Assembly (NCBI GenBank): GCA_021495925.1 | Contig: JAKEKT010000032.1 | Span: forward strand, 124,001 to 188,000 | Reading direction: 5' to 3' | From: Diplodia intermedia | Lineage: Eukaryota > Ascomycota > Dothideomycetes > Botryosphaeriales > Botryosphaeriaceae | DNA length: 64,000 nt | Part shown: one piece after another, positions 23,461-34,701 of the stretch | How the letters are laid out: each line of letters opens with the position of its first letter | Position numbering within the stretch: the first letter of the stretch is position 1 | Made by a program: the position numbers and the translations under genes | Notes under the pieces: generated by a model | Seen by the model: only the letters and a program-made list of their open reading frames with translations | What the model was told of the DNA's origin: nothing | Database searches by the model: none

Positions 23461-24441
23461 TTGGAAAGTTTTGATACCAAAACCAATATTTTGCCATATT
23501 CTTGTGAAGGAATCCTGGCAATGCTCAAGGTCGGGGTTTCTGAGGCCTAAGGAGTCCAACATTGCACTGTTCGTGTCGGCCATGAATGCACTTCCAACTC
23601 TGCGAGCAATTTCGCCCACGCCTGCCATATCCTGGCTGCCGCGGTGTGGAGTCCCCATGAATATTACGGCCTTGGTTGATTTTGCAATATTCTCGAGGTC
23701 AGTCTCGCCTGAATGATAGGACCCTGCAAGAACCTTCCGTTTGAAGTGACAGCAGCGTTAGCACTCTTCTTGCAATGAAGGTCAGATTTCCTTATTTAAT
23801 GTCCCTTACCTCTTTCAGGACCTGGACTATACCGCCAAGAGAGTGTGCGACGAAGATAACAGGCATATCTAGATCACGTTCACGTCGGTATGCATATAGT
23901 AGATCTTTCCCGTGAGAGAAAATATGGTTCTTGTTCACTGCTTCTCCCAGTGGTCGTGTGACTCTCGTGTCGTAGCCCCAAACTAATATCCGGGCTCTGG
24001 GGCATATTCGTGGCAACAGATCTGCTAGCCAAAAAACTGAATCGGGAGGTTTGTCGACGATTTCTGAGTTTTGCATTGCTTGTTCGGTCTCCGGCAAAGG
24101 CGACTTTGGGCGAGATTCTTGGCGGCGTGCTTTTTTGAGACGGGCAGCTAAGCCCAGGATTTTCTTGCCAATATATTTCGTGGAGGAGACAGAAGCTGCT
24201 GAGTTTGGTACTGACGAAACACGATCGCTCTGCTTTGACGGAGATGCGTACGTCCATGTACGGTAAGGATGGCCTTGTAGACCGTGAATGAAGACGATAC
24301 TTTATATAGATGTCAGTAGAGGCAATTCAGGTAGATGAGCTCGGAATCGACGCCTTACTCGATCAGTGGAGAGCCCACACTAGAGCTTTGAGGTTCATGA
24401 ACCACCGTGAGGCCCGTGTCAAATATTGTATGACGCGCCAT
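23368..24441 (-). CDS. Truncated alpha/beta-hydrolase (lipase-like) N-terminal part of an NLR-like gene
   Basis: Three exons (24441-24359, 24299-23810, 23733-23368) give 312 residues before a stop. The fold is the DUF676/SERAC1-type serine hydrolase found at the N-terminus of many fungal NLR-like proteins. IVFIHGLQGHPYRTW forms the oxyanion strand. ILVWGYDTRVTRP and the nucleophile elbow VAHSLGGIV (G/A-H-S-L-G) follow, then AKSTKAVIFMGTPHRGSQDM, with an aspartate or glutamate presumably from the next segment. After RIWQNIGFGIKTFQEGLP, where homologous proteins continue toward the NACHT domain, the frame runs on through 20-30 unrelated residues to a stop at 23368. The reading frame therefore ends at a deletion-like breakpoint near 23450. 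It may still be expressed as a lipase-only protein. Intron ends are GTAAGG..AAG. Confidence 0.55.
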
Positions 24442-26906
24442 GTCTGCGGTAAGTGCTCTCCAGTACCTGAGTCTTGTGGGTGAGACAGAAGCGCTACGGT
24501 CGAACTATCACTGCTGAGCGAGATGCGAATATGAGAATGGACTTGGAGCGGGGAGGAGAAACTGAGAAGGAGGAATGTTGGCATATGAGTCGGACGAGAG
24601 TGATGCGAGGCTGAGGTTGCGACGTGGGGGAAGTTGATGCCTACATGCAGGTCATGCTTAATAATAGAGCGCACCAATCACGTCCCAGATTGTCCTCAAC
24701 AGCAGGCTATGGAAATAATGCTTTCGGAGCCCTAGCGTTACAAAACAAACAGGTGCAGAGGCTGCTGGGAAATACGGGTTCAGCGAACCTTGGTTTGAAA
24801 GTTGATGTGAAATAAAGGTAAACTTGAAGCACAGATCCAGCTCTCGGCACTTATAAGGAGAGTAGCGAAAGTCTGCCTCCCTGCTATTTTCAAGTCTATG
24901 ATGCGGACGGGTTGGCTCATCGAAACTGCTTGGTGACAGCTGAGTTGATTATCTCCGTCCTAGATCAGCATAAATCTCTTTTTATATTTCCTTGTGAGCC
25001 CAGCTGCACGATCTGATAAGTATATTAAGATTTTTTCGTATTGCTGGATGCATTCGGCCAGCAGTAAGTACATACCTGTCTCGCAATCACCACATTAACT
25101 TTTTTCTTTTGCAAAGGACCCAGAGCGTCTACAGAAAGATGAATTATTTCTTCTCGTGCAACAGAGTAAACACCAACCGATTAAACGATTAGCAGACGAG
25201 CATCGCACAACACACACCTTATGCGCAGAGCTACACGATGTCGGCGGCCCAGCAGACGGATGGACCCTCAGCGTCAACGGAAGCAAGCGCGCAGATCATC
25301 CGATTTCACATGCGAAACAGCCGCCCCAACTCACCCACACCACACACACCACACACCACACACCACCCTCTCCGCTCTCCGCTCTCCCCCCGCACCATCC
25401 CCGGACCAATTCCCCATACACAGCCGCTGACACACCCCCTCCCCCCCGCCTGCACCCCGCAACCCCACCAACCAAACGCCATTCCTCCTCACCACCACGC
25501 CCATCGACCAAGCGCTGCCGTAATCGCCGCAACCAACGAATGACGAACACCACCACGCCCGCGACGAAGACCTCAGCGATGGCGCACCGCCGCGCGATGC
25601 CAATCAAGTTTTTATTCTCTCAACTACCTGCAGAAGGATCGAACAGGCCGCGACCTCGAACGCCGTAGTCGTCGCAGGAAGAAGAAGGAAAAAAAGGAAA
25701 CTGTTGGGAAAACATTGCCGCTGCTCCCACAAGCAAGCCAAAAAAAAAAAAAGAGCATGGCTCGTGCGCAAGTAAGGCGTCCCCAACGGACGACGAAAGC
25801 CAGCGAACAAGCGCCGCGACAATACAACGGGCGCGACCACCATCACCATCACCATCACCATCATCATCGTCGTCGTCGTCGCAGTGGTCGACGCGTCGCT
25901 GCTGATCCGCACGAGTCAGCCCCCCCGCACGCGAGGAATCCATGGCGCGCTGATACCTAGTCGGCGGCGTTCGCGCGTCGCGCCAACGACGGGAGGAAGG
26001 AGCAGCAGCGCCGCACGATAAGGAAAACCGATGCCAAAACGTCATAATCACAAGCCTCGAACCGGACGGAGAGGAGTGCGAAAACGGATCTGAGGAGGAG
26101 TGGTGGTATAAGGTCTTGTCATTCCCACAGGCCAACCTACAGAGGTGAGATGATGGAGCGACGACACGAAAAAAAAGGACGAGTCCGCGCGAAATCAACT
26201 AACTATTGTTACAACTCCATCGACCCCAACAAGGCCGCGCTCACTCATCATCATCATCAACCCCGCAACGAGGAATTACCACCAGCAGGACCACGACCAG
26301 GAAAAGCACAGAACTACCCAGGCGAAAGAGCGATACTGAACAAACTCCCCAAATCAATTTCGTTAAGACTACGTACGTACATACCTACACAACACAGACC
26401 GGACATTGCGTTCTGGCCAACAACCGCCCGTCCGTCCCCAGCTCGCGCCGGGGGGAAAAAACGGACATCATCATCCGAAGAGGAATCTACCTACCTAGGC
26501 AGCGGCGGCATCTTGTTCCGCCTGCCGCCCAGTGGCTCTCTACCCCGGCATTCACATACCACCCTTGTGCGTTCTCAATCTCCGCTTTCTCCCAACCAAT
26601 CTTCAACCCCGTTTCTCGTTTGCTCTTCTCATCCACCACACTCACACTTCTCACCTCCTCCTCTGTATCCATTCTATCAAAGCCATCGCAAGCAAGAAAC
26701 AGAAAAATGACAAAGAAGAGAGAAAGAAAAAAGGGAGAAGAAGGAGAATCCGCTAAGTGTCAATCCATCAATCCATCAATCAATCAATCAATCTCGTCCA
26801 TCCCATCCACTTCATCTTCATCTTCATCTCCAAAAAAAAAAGTCTCACACACACACAATTTACAGTCTACAAGAGAGAAAAGAAAAAGAAAAAAAAAGTC
26901 ACCAAC
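24442..26906. other. Intergenic with microsatellites, no supported gene
   Basis: It includes CA/AC-rich runs (25320-25375), a CAT/CGT microsatellite (25838-25876), and an ATCA microsatellite (26761-26792) just beyond the 3' end of the glucoamylase gene. Open stretches reflect repetitive composition rather than domains. Confidence 0.5.
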
Positions 26907-28676
26907 CTACTCCACCACCCTCTGCCTCGCCCACAGCGCCTGCAAGAACGCGCCGTAGCTCCACGTCAAGTCCTCGGCGCCGCGCTCGAACCCGGTCCAG
27001 CGATCGAACTGCTCGCTCAGCGAGCCGTCGCTGCTGGCGTGCTTGCGGATGACGGCAAGAAAACCGTCGCCGAGGGACTTCAGCCGGCGCTGGGCCGTCT
27101 CGACGACGCCCGTGCCGTCGCCCGCCGCGTATTGCTTGCGGTGCCACGACAGCTGGCAGTCCGAGGACGTCGTCGGGTCGACCGAAGAAGAGGAAGACGA
27201 AGACGAGGCGGCGGGACAGACGAGGCCGTGCCAGAAATCCCAGCCCGTCTCGCTCACCTCGACCGCCGCCGTCTCGTTGACGCGCTGCGCGGTGCGGAAC
27301 AGGATCTCGGCGACGCTGGCGGTGCACAGGAACCACGGGTTGCCGGCGCCCGGGTGCGGCGCGGCGTAGCCGTCGTACGCGTCCTCGGGGTAGCGGCCGA
27401 CGCCGGCCGGGCGCAGCGGGTCCTGCCCGTCGGCCGCGAAGTCGTCGGCCTCGGACGGCTGCGCGTTGATGGGGTAGCGGTCGCGCTGGTCCTTGACGAA
27501 CTTCATCAGCGTGACCAGCACCGCGTCGTCGTGCGGCGGGTACACGGCCGGCTCCGCGTAGGCCGCGTCGACGGCGGCCGTGCCGTGCAGGCTGCCCAGC
27601 AGCACGCTGCAGTCCATGCCCGACCGCTGGTGCTCGGCCTCGCTGCCGCGCGTGGCGCGGAGGTAGCCGCCGCGCGCGTCCCAGAAGTCGTTGCGCACCA
27701 TGTCCTCCAGGCGGGCCGCTTGCTGGCGGTAGTACGCGGCGGCGCCCTCGTCGCCGAAGGCCGTTGCCACCTCGGCGCCCTCACGCAGCGCGCGCAGCTG
27801 GGCTTGCGCCGTGAAGAAGTGGCGTCCCCGCACCTCCTCCCAGACGTCGAAGCCCGACTCGGCCCAGTGCCGCGCCACGTACTCCAGGTCCGCCTTGATG
27901 ATGCTGCGCGCCGGCAGCTCCGCGTTGTACAGCCGTCCGAACAGGTCTTCGGACGACGCCGCCGTGCGCGAATCCCACACGCCCGGGTTGCTCTCGTTGT
28001 ATGCGCGCATGAACTTCATGAGCGCCGTCGCCCGGAGCGCGGGGCCGTCGCGCTGGGGCCGGCCCCAGTTGGAAGTGAAGGGCGACCCATCAACCTCGAA
28101 CTTGGGCTCGCCGAGCCCGTCCAGGTTGGGGAAAGAAAAGTCGCCCGAGGGGTTGGGTTCGTGTTGGATCTTCTGCGAGATGGACGCGTACGATTCAAGA
28201 GTCGGCAGCAGGATGGTGCGCGAGAGGTCTGAGGAGGGGTCGGCGACGTATAGGTCCACGACCGTTGCCATGGTTATGCCGGCATCACGCACCCCTAGTA
28301 GCGGACAAGGTTAGTGGAGTTGCTAACAGGTGCGGGGCAGCTACTGACATTGGTAGTAGTAGTTGGGATGTTTCTTGGACGGGCTGGCGATCACGGTGCC
28401 AGGCGCGGCGTGTTGCGCATTCCGGCCACTCGGCGCGATGTTGGCCAGCAACTTGTCGACAGCGATGGCCTCCTCCTTGCCCAGCCACGCGTCAAGGCTT
28501 TGTTTGGTGGTGGTGGTGAGGCCTATCTGGTCGGACAGAGCGTGTGCCTTGTCGGCGAGCAGGTCCGTGAGGGCGGCGCCTTGCAGCGGGGCCTGGTGGT
28601 CGAGCACGGCGGGGATGACGAAGGCGTCGGCGCATAGCAGCAGGGCTGCGCCTGAAAGAGAGAGACGAGCGAACAT
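26907..28676 (-). CDS. Glucoamylase, GH15, secreted
   Basis: Two exons (28676-28349 and 28294-26907) give 571 residues. The N-terminus MFARLSLSGAALLLCADAFV is a signal peptide. GH15 marks in order are the HPNYYYQWVRDAGITM substrate-binding segment (formed exactly across the splice), the FEVDGSPFTSNWGRPQRDGP block, and FDVWEEVRGRHFFTAQAQ with the general-acid glutamate at about residue 262. Next come the GNPWFLCTASVAEILF block and SLSEQFDRWTG with the general-base glutamate at about residue 537, followed by AEDLTWSYGAFLQAL. The enzyme releases beta-D-glucose from the non-reducing ends of starch and glycogen outside the cell. The protein ends about 30 residues after the catalytic base, so there is no Ser/Thr linker or CBM20 starch-binding domain. 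A serine run (SSSSSSSVD) and acidic DPTT segment occur before the last third. The intron (28348-28295) is GTCAGT..TAG. Confidence 0.94.
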
Positions 28677-30899
28677 GACGATGTGAAGGAAGCGCGCTAG
28701 AGGGTATCACTGGCAGTCATCAAACGAGGAAGAGTTCAGGAACTGGAGATGTCTCAGAGGGAGGACAGGAAGGATAAAGAAGGCGGGGCCTAGGGGGATG
28801 GGGGCAAGAAGAGCAGCGGACGCTTAGCAGGCTCACGGCGACGAAGGCGCGCCTGGCGGGTGAGGGCGGCCTAGTGTGGGCGGCCATGACTGCTGCGGGC
28901 AGAGTCGCGATGCGCTCGTGGCAGGTTCTGTCTCGCAGCTGCTTGCTGCGCCGCCGTTGTCCCGATCCAGTCAGCGCGGCGCGAGCCTGGGCCGACGAGT
29001 GAGAGGGCGCGGGCGGCGGTCAGGTTAAGGGACCTCGGACGGGTGTCTGAGCTGGAGCTGAAAAAATGACGAGAGGTCGCGGGCCTGACGTGGGCGCATG
29101 ACAGACAAAGAAACGTCGCGGGGCCGTGGCGACGGGCAGCGCGTCATCACACCCGTCACATGCGTTCGCCTGCCGTTCCTGCAGCAAGAGCCGCCGCCGG
29201 GGCTGGGTTTGCTGCCGCCTGCCGGGCTGCGCAGCCCGCACTGCAGCAGTCAGCCTGCCTGCGCGCGCAGCTCGAGGCCTGCGTGCAGCGTCCGAGCAGC
29301 ACCGAGGAGTCCGCACCGCGGGTTGTCTCGGTCCCCTACCCTCACCGATCCTTCAGGGCGCACTCACGCGGACTGGTCTGTGACGTAAGCCGCGCACGCG
29401 ACGCCAGGCATTGCGGGGCCACATGGGCAAAAACCTGGGGAAGCCGGCCGGCCTAACGGCTTTGGCAAAGACGACGGGTCACTTCGGGGAGATCAGGACA
29501 CCGCGGGCGCGGGGTCTTGTCCGTCCTGTCCGACGTCGACTGCCAACCTGCCATTCAGTGGGCGACAGCGCATAGCGAGCAGTTCGACGATGATGCACCG
29601 CCCGCTAGCCCAGCGATGCGCCGCTGCAACGCCGGAGTTCGCGCGCCTGCGATTCGCCCGCTTCCGTCAGGAGACGTTTGGCGGCGTCCACCGGTGGCGC
29701 AACGGCCAGTCTGCGGTCCGAAGTCGCACGTCTCGCGACTTGCCCACCAACCAGTCGCCGCGAGTCTCGGGCTTGCATGTGATTGTCCAACTGCCGAGCG
29801 CACCGTTGCGACCGGGCAGAGCGGCGGCAGCTTCAGACTTTTTCCCAGCTACGTGCAGCCGCGGAACCATCGTGAGTTTCCGACTGGACGTCGACAGCCA
29901 GGTGAGAGAACAAAAGCGGGTAGATCCATAGTTGCGCGGCCCGACCGTAGGGTCCAGGCACGTCGCAGGCTGCCATTCTGACATGTGAAAGTTGACCAGC
30001 TTAGTCCCTGACAAGAGTGCCCCTATCAGCCCTCTTCCGGATTTAGAATGCCAGCGGGAGGACGGCACAGCTGCAGCTCAGCGGCATAATCAAAGTATGG
30101 GGCAGAGCGCAACGTCTTGATTCGAAGCTGAGATATGCAAGATAAGACGATCAGGTACGCGGTTGGCCCGCTAAGCCCTGCGGAACCTTGAAGAATCTCC
30201 CCGACCCAAACAGACGCAGCGACAACCCTGAGCGAACCGAATGCTTCTGCCTGGAGGCATGGTTGCGCATGTCGTATCATAATGTCGCAATACTGACAGC
30301 TTGTCGTCATGACAGATGCACCAGCATGCAACTCTCCCGTGGACTTCATGATTGGGTATCTCCACCTCCTGACCGTGCCTCTCGCTCCATTATCGGGAAC
30401 AGCCGTAAAAATCATATCTCCGGTGTTTGGTTGCATGATCCGTGAAGTGCCGTAGGTTCCCCTAAACATAGAAGCAATAATGAAAGAACCGTAGCACACA
30501 ATAGTGTACACGGAGGTGACCCGTATCATACGTGCATGCGACACAACATTGTGCAACCCGATCTCGCGCCGTAGGCAAGCCGTGGGCAAACCTAAGATCC
30601 TGACATGTGCTGACCGGTTACCGATGCGGTCACCGTCTCGAGCCCACATGCCTTCCCGAGAGTTTTCCTGTTTTCTTTTCTCACACATGAGCTCATCCCG
30701 TGCTTCCAGCTCTTCCATCGCCACCGACCAGCTCGTGACGGTCACGTTCCAACTCTGCAAAGCTGCATAAGCGCGGCTTCACCAACAGAATAGTACCTCC
30801 ACCTGCCACGGCACAACCCATAGCTAGTCGCCCATTCCACACTCACGAGCATCGCCACACATCTCACCCCGTCTCCGGACCTCACACCACGCACTTCGC
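28677..30899. other. Intergenic, GC-rich, no supported gene
   Basis: The part next to 28677 is the glucoamylase promoter. Elsewhere long but featureless open stretches are seen (the largest about 240 codons on the minus strand near 30026-30760). None has a domain, splice pattern or codon bias I can defend. Confidence 0.45.
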
Positions 30900-31523
30900 T
30901 CACAGCTTCCCCCTCACCGCTCCAACCCGCCTGCCCCCTCCCCCTCCCCCTGCCCCTCCCCCACCGCCGCCGCCTCCGTCTTCGACAACATACCCGTGCG
31001 CAGCCGGATTCACCCCACTACTCGCCGCAGCCGGCAGCGGGAACGGCGGTCTGCGCAGTGCCGACGAGAAGAAGACCGGGTGTCTGACAGCGCTGTCGTA
31101 GTGCTGCGTGATCGGCGTCTGCAGTAATCTGGGGTGGAGGACAGGCTGTTGGTGCGGTAGCGCCATGCCGGGAGGAGGCGCGAAAGCGGGGTGAGGGGGT
31201 GGTGGGGGAGGCATTTCTGCTGCTGTTGATGAGGCGAAGGGCGGCATGGCTTCAATTTGCGAGCGTGGTTGCGGGCGCAGTGGCTCAGTGCGGTTCTGGG
31301 TCTGCGGCGGTGGCGTTGTCGTTGGAAGGAAGGCTGCGTGGGAGGGTTCGCCGGGTGCGTGGGCGGAGGAAGTTTGGCGCGTCTGTTGGCGCAATGGCGG
31401 CGGCGGCGGTTGCGCTTGGCTAAAAGGCGGCAGCTAGGAAGGCGGTTAGTCGCGCGAGGAGTGCGATGCGGATGCGATTGATGCACGCACCTTGGGCCGT
31501 GAGGGCTGCAAGGCGGGGAGCAT
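30900..31523 (-). CDS. Small proline-rich protein of unknown function
   Basis: Two exons, 31523-31491 and 31433-30900, give 188 residues. The intron (31490-31434, 57 nt) has a GTGCGT donor, a GACTAAC branch point and a TAG acceptor, a strong signal supporting a real gene. The protein is low complexity. It contains LPPFSQAQPPPPPLR near the start, an EMPPPPPPHPAFAPPPGMAL run, and a central more normal segment (QQPVLHPRLLQTPITQHYDSAVRHPVFFSSALRR). It ends in a polyglycine tail with an Arg/Lys finish. I recognise no family. The start ATG lies only 171 bp from the start of the divergent twin-ABC gene, so the two probably share a promoter. Confidence 0.55.
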
Positions 31524-31694
31524 TCCTGTGGTTTGGGGGAGGTGTTTGCCGCGGCGCTTGAGGGTGTTTTTGCGGGGAAGGGACGGGTGTCGCAGGATGA
31601 CGCATTCCCGCGCCTCAGCCGACGGGCCGACGCCGCCGCGGATGGAAAAGTTGTCGGTGGTGCCAGAGCTGCCAGGCCCATCACCGCCCTCGAG
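31524..31694. promoter_or_regulatory. Shared divergent promoter (171 bp)
   Basis: The stretch lies between the starts of the minus-strand proline-rich gene and the plus-strand twin-ABC gene. Upstream frame on the plus strand remains open without ATG, so either start could be a little different. No clear TATA box was seen. Confidence 0.35.
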
Positions 31695-34281
31695 ATGCGC
31701 TTCTTCTCCGCGCGACGCGTCTCGCCGGCAGCGCTGCGCCAGTACACGACACGCGCACATAGCCCGCTGATCCGCATCGAGAACGCCACCTTCTACCGCA
31801 GCCATCCTGCCTCGCATGCCCCCGGCGATGAATCATCCAATCCGCCGCTGTACCCAGACCTCAACTTCACCCTCCCCGCCGAGTCGGATCCCAGCCAGCA
31901 TTGGGCCGTCCTGAGCACCTCTTCTACCAATCGCACCGCCTTCCTGCAGATCCTGCGCGGCCAGCACCTCAGCATCCCACAAACCGCCCGCTCCTACCCG
32001 TACCTGCTCACCGACGAGATCACGAAGAAGGACCCCCGTCTGCGCAACCCCCACAATGCGATACAGTACGTCGGCTTCGATGCCGAGCGCGGTGGCCTGG
32101 CCGGCGGAGCCAGCACCAAGGGCGCCTACATGAGCGCGCGGTACGAGAGCCTGCGCGAGGTGACGGACTGGAGCGTGCGCGACTACCTGCTGGGCAACAC
32201 GGAGCTGAACGCCGTCGAGAGCCTGACGGCGAAGCCGCCGGCGGACATGGTCGAGCGCGTCATGCGCGACCTCAACCTCGACGCGCTGCAGCACATGCCA
32301 GTCAGCCACCTGAGCAACGGCCAGACCCGCCGGGCGCGCATCGCCAAGGCCCTTCTGGCCCGCCCGGAGCTGCTGCTGCTGGACGGCCCGTTCATGGGCT
32401 TGGATCCCCACACCCTGCAATACCTGTCCGGTCTGCTGCATCAGATGGCCGAGGCGCGGCAGCCGCGGCTGCTGCTCTCGCTGCGCCCGCAGGACGTCAT
32501 TCCCGATTGGATCACGCACTTCGTCGTCGTTGGCGATCGGCCCAAGGTCAGCGTCACGGGCGATCGAAAGGAGATCTTCGAGTTCCTGCGCGAACATTAC
32601 TTGCGCACGAACGAGACCGACATCGAGTTCCGTACCCCGTATTGGAAGCTGGACGACAGGCCACCCGAAAATATGGTGTACCACGGCGAACGTGTAATGG
32701 ATTGCCTTGATGAAGACATGGACGACACGCTAGCACTCTACGAAATAGCTCGGAAGATGGAGGCCAAGGGCGATTTTGATGGGATTTCTCAAGACCCCGC
32801 AAAAGCTACGAAAATGCGTCAGATATTAAAAAGACCAAGGAAAGGGTTTCTCGAAGGTCTAAGTACAGATGGCGTGCCACTCAGCGACGAGGAACGAATT
32901 CCGCTGGGAGAGCCTCTTGTAGAGATGAAAGGTGTACAAATTAAATATAATGATAGCGACACTCCTGTCTTAGGAAACTGGAAGGGGGGTCTTGTCTGGG
33001 AGGTAAGGAGAGGGCATCGCTGGGGAGTTTTCGGACCAAACGGTAAGATTCCACCGATGTTGACCATCTTGCCCTGCTGACATCCGTCCTCTAGGCTCGG
33101 GCAAAACCACTCTGCTTTCGCTCATAACCTCTGATCACCCGCAGACATACTCTGCACCAGTCAAGCTTTTCGGCCGTTCTCGCCTGCCCACACCGGGCTC
33201 ACCCGGCATATCCATCTTCGAGATCCAATCCCGAATGGGCCATTCCAGCCCCGAGGTGCACACGTACTTCCCCAAACACCTCACCGTCCGCCGCGTCCTC
33301 GAGTCCGCGTGGGCGGACACGCCCCTCTCCAGGCCGCGCCTTTCGTACGAGGCAGACGAGAAAGTGAACGCGTGCCTACGCTGGTTCCGCAACGAGCTGT
33401 GCCCGGACCAAGGCGACACGCTGGACCAGCGCGGCGAAGCCTTCACGTGGGGGCGCAAGAGCAAGGCGAAGACCAAGGAGCCGCGCTGGCTGGAGATCAC
33501 GGCGACGACGCTGCGCGACGAGGAGACGCTGATGCACGCGGCGCTGGACTGGGCGGACGCGGTGCGCTTCGGCGAGCTGAGCTTCTCGGCGCAGCGCGTC
33601 GCGCTCTTCGTGCGGGCCATCATCAAGGCGCCCGACCTGGTCGTGCTGGACGAGGCCTTCTCCGGCATGGACGAGCTGGCGCGCGACAAGTGCATGCTCT
33701 TCCTGCACCACGGCGAGGCCATGACGCTGCGCCACCTGCTGCGCGACCGCCCGCGGCTGCGCGCCCACGGCGCGCGCCCCTACGCCTCGTCGCTCGCGCA
33801 GCTCGGCCGCGTGCGCGTCCCCGGCCTCGCCCCGCACCAGGCCCTCGTCGTCGTCGCCCACGCCCGCGACGAGGTCCCCGGCTGCGTCCGCGAGTTCCTC
33901 ACCCTCCCCGAACCGCAGCCCCCCGGCTCCGCGCGCACCAACCTCCCCGGCCCCCGCGTCGGCATCCTCGACGGCCCCGTCTCCTACGACGGCCGCCGCT
34001 GGGGCCGCGTCTGGGGCGTCGAGTACTCCGTCGGCCGCGCGAAGCCCGGCACCGACGACCGCAGGGAGGCCATCCTCGGCGCCGGCTCGCCCCTCGAGGT
34101 GTACAGCCATGGCTTGAACATCCTCACCGATACGTATGGCCTCCCGGCTGCGGTGGAGGCGGCCAAGGAGAGGCGGAGGAAGGAGAGGGAGAAGGAGGAG
34201 GAGGAGGAGGAGGAGGAGGAGGAGAAGGAGGAGGAGGAGGAGAAGAAGCCGAAGAGGCGGGGTCGGCCGTCGAAGAAATGA
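31695..34281 (+). CDS. Twin-ABC ATPase without membrane domain (YDR061W-like)
   Basis: Two exons (31695-33042, 33095-34281) give 844 residues. There are two nucleotide-binding domains and no transmembrane segment. The N-terminus (MRFFSARRVSPAALRQYTTRAHS) looks like a mitochondrial presequence. NBD1 has a degenerate Walker A (STSSTNRT, residues 74-81), a good signature (LSNGQ, about 206-210) and a Walker B lacking the catalytic Glu (LLLLDGPFMGLD). NBD2 has an intact Walker A (GPNGSGKTT, about 447-455), a degenerate signature (LSFSAQ, about 611-616) and an intact Walker B (LVVLDEAFSGMD). The layout resembles yeast YDR061W, an uncharacterised ABC protein detected in mitochondria. The tail is a run of glutamates followed by KKPKRRGRPSKK. 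The start was chosen at the first ATG of the presequence. Confidence 0.85.
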
Positions 34282-34701
34282 AATGAGCGCGGGACGGGAG
34301 AGGGGAAGACGAAAAAAAAAGGATGGATGGATTGAGTTGGACTGTAGGATAGATAGATGGGATTTTATCGTGGAAGACAGACGTGTTGACACGCAATGCG
34401 CGTGGGGAAGAGGGGGAGGGGGGAAAGAAAAAAAACCGGGGTAGACTGGTCTGAGATTCGACCAAGAGAAAGAGGTACAAAGCAAAACTCCCATATCGAC
34501 TGTAGAATAAGTGTTTACGGACAAGCCACCAAGATGGCGGGCTTGTGAGATCAGAGTCTCCAATCGAACGAAGAAAGTAAAAACAAGCTATTAGAACGTC
34601 TTTCGTTCCTTAACGGCTATGATGGTCTTCTGCTTCACACGCACTCCGAACTGACATCACCAAACCACTCTCGCTCTCTACATCTATCCACCCCCACGCC
34701 A
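34282..34701. other. Convergent 3' region, no gene
   Basis: These 420 bases separate the stop codons of the twin-ABC gene (+) and the ASA1-like gene (-). I see nothing else in them. Confidence 0.6.

Noticed and set aside
30026..30760. Open frame of about 244 codons on the minus strand
   Set aside because: No domain, no signal peptide, mixed composition, and the other strand is similarly open; likely chance in GC-rich DNA.
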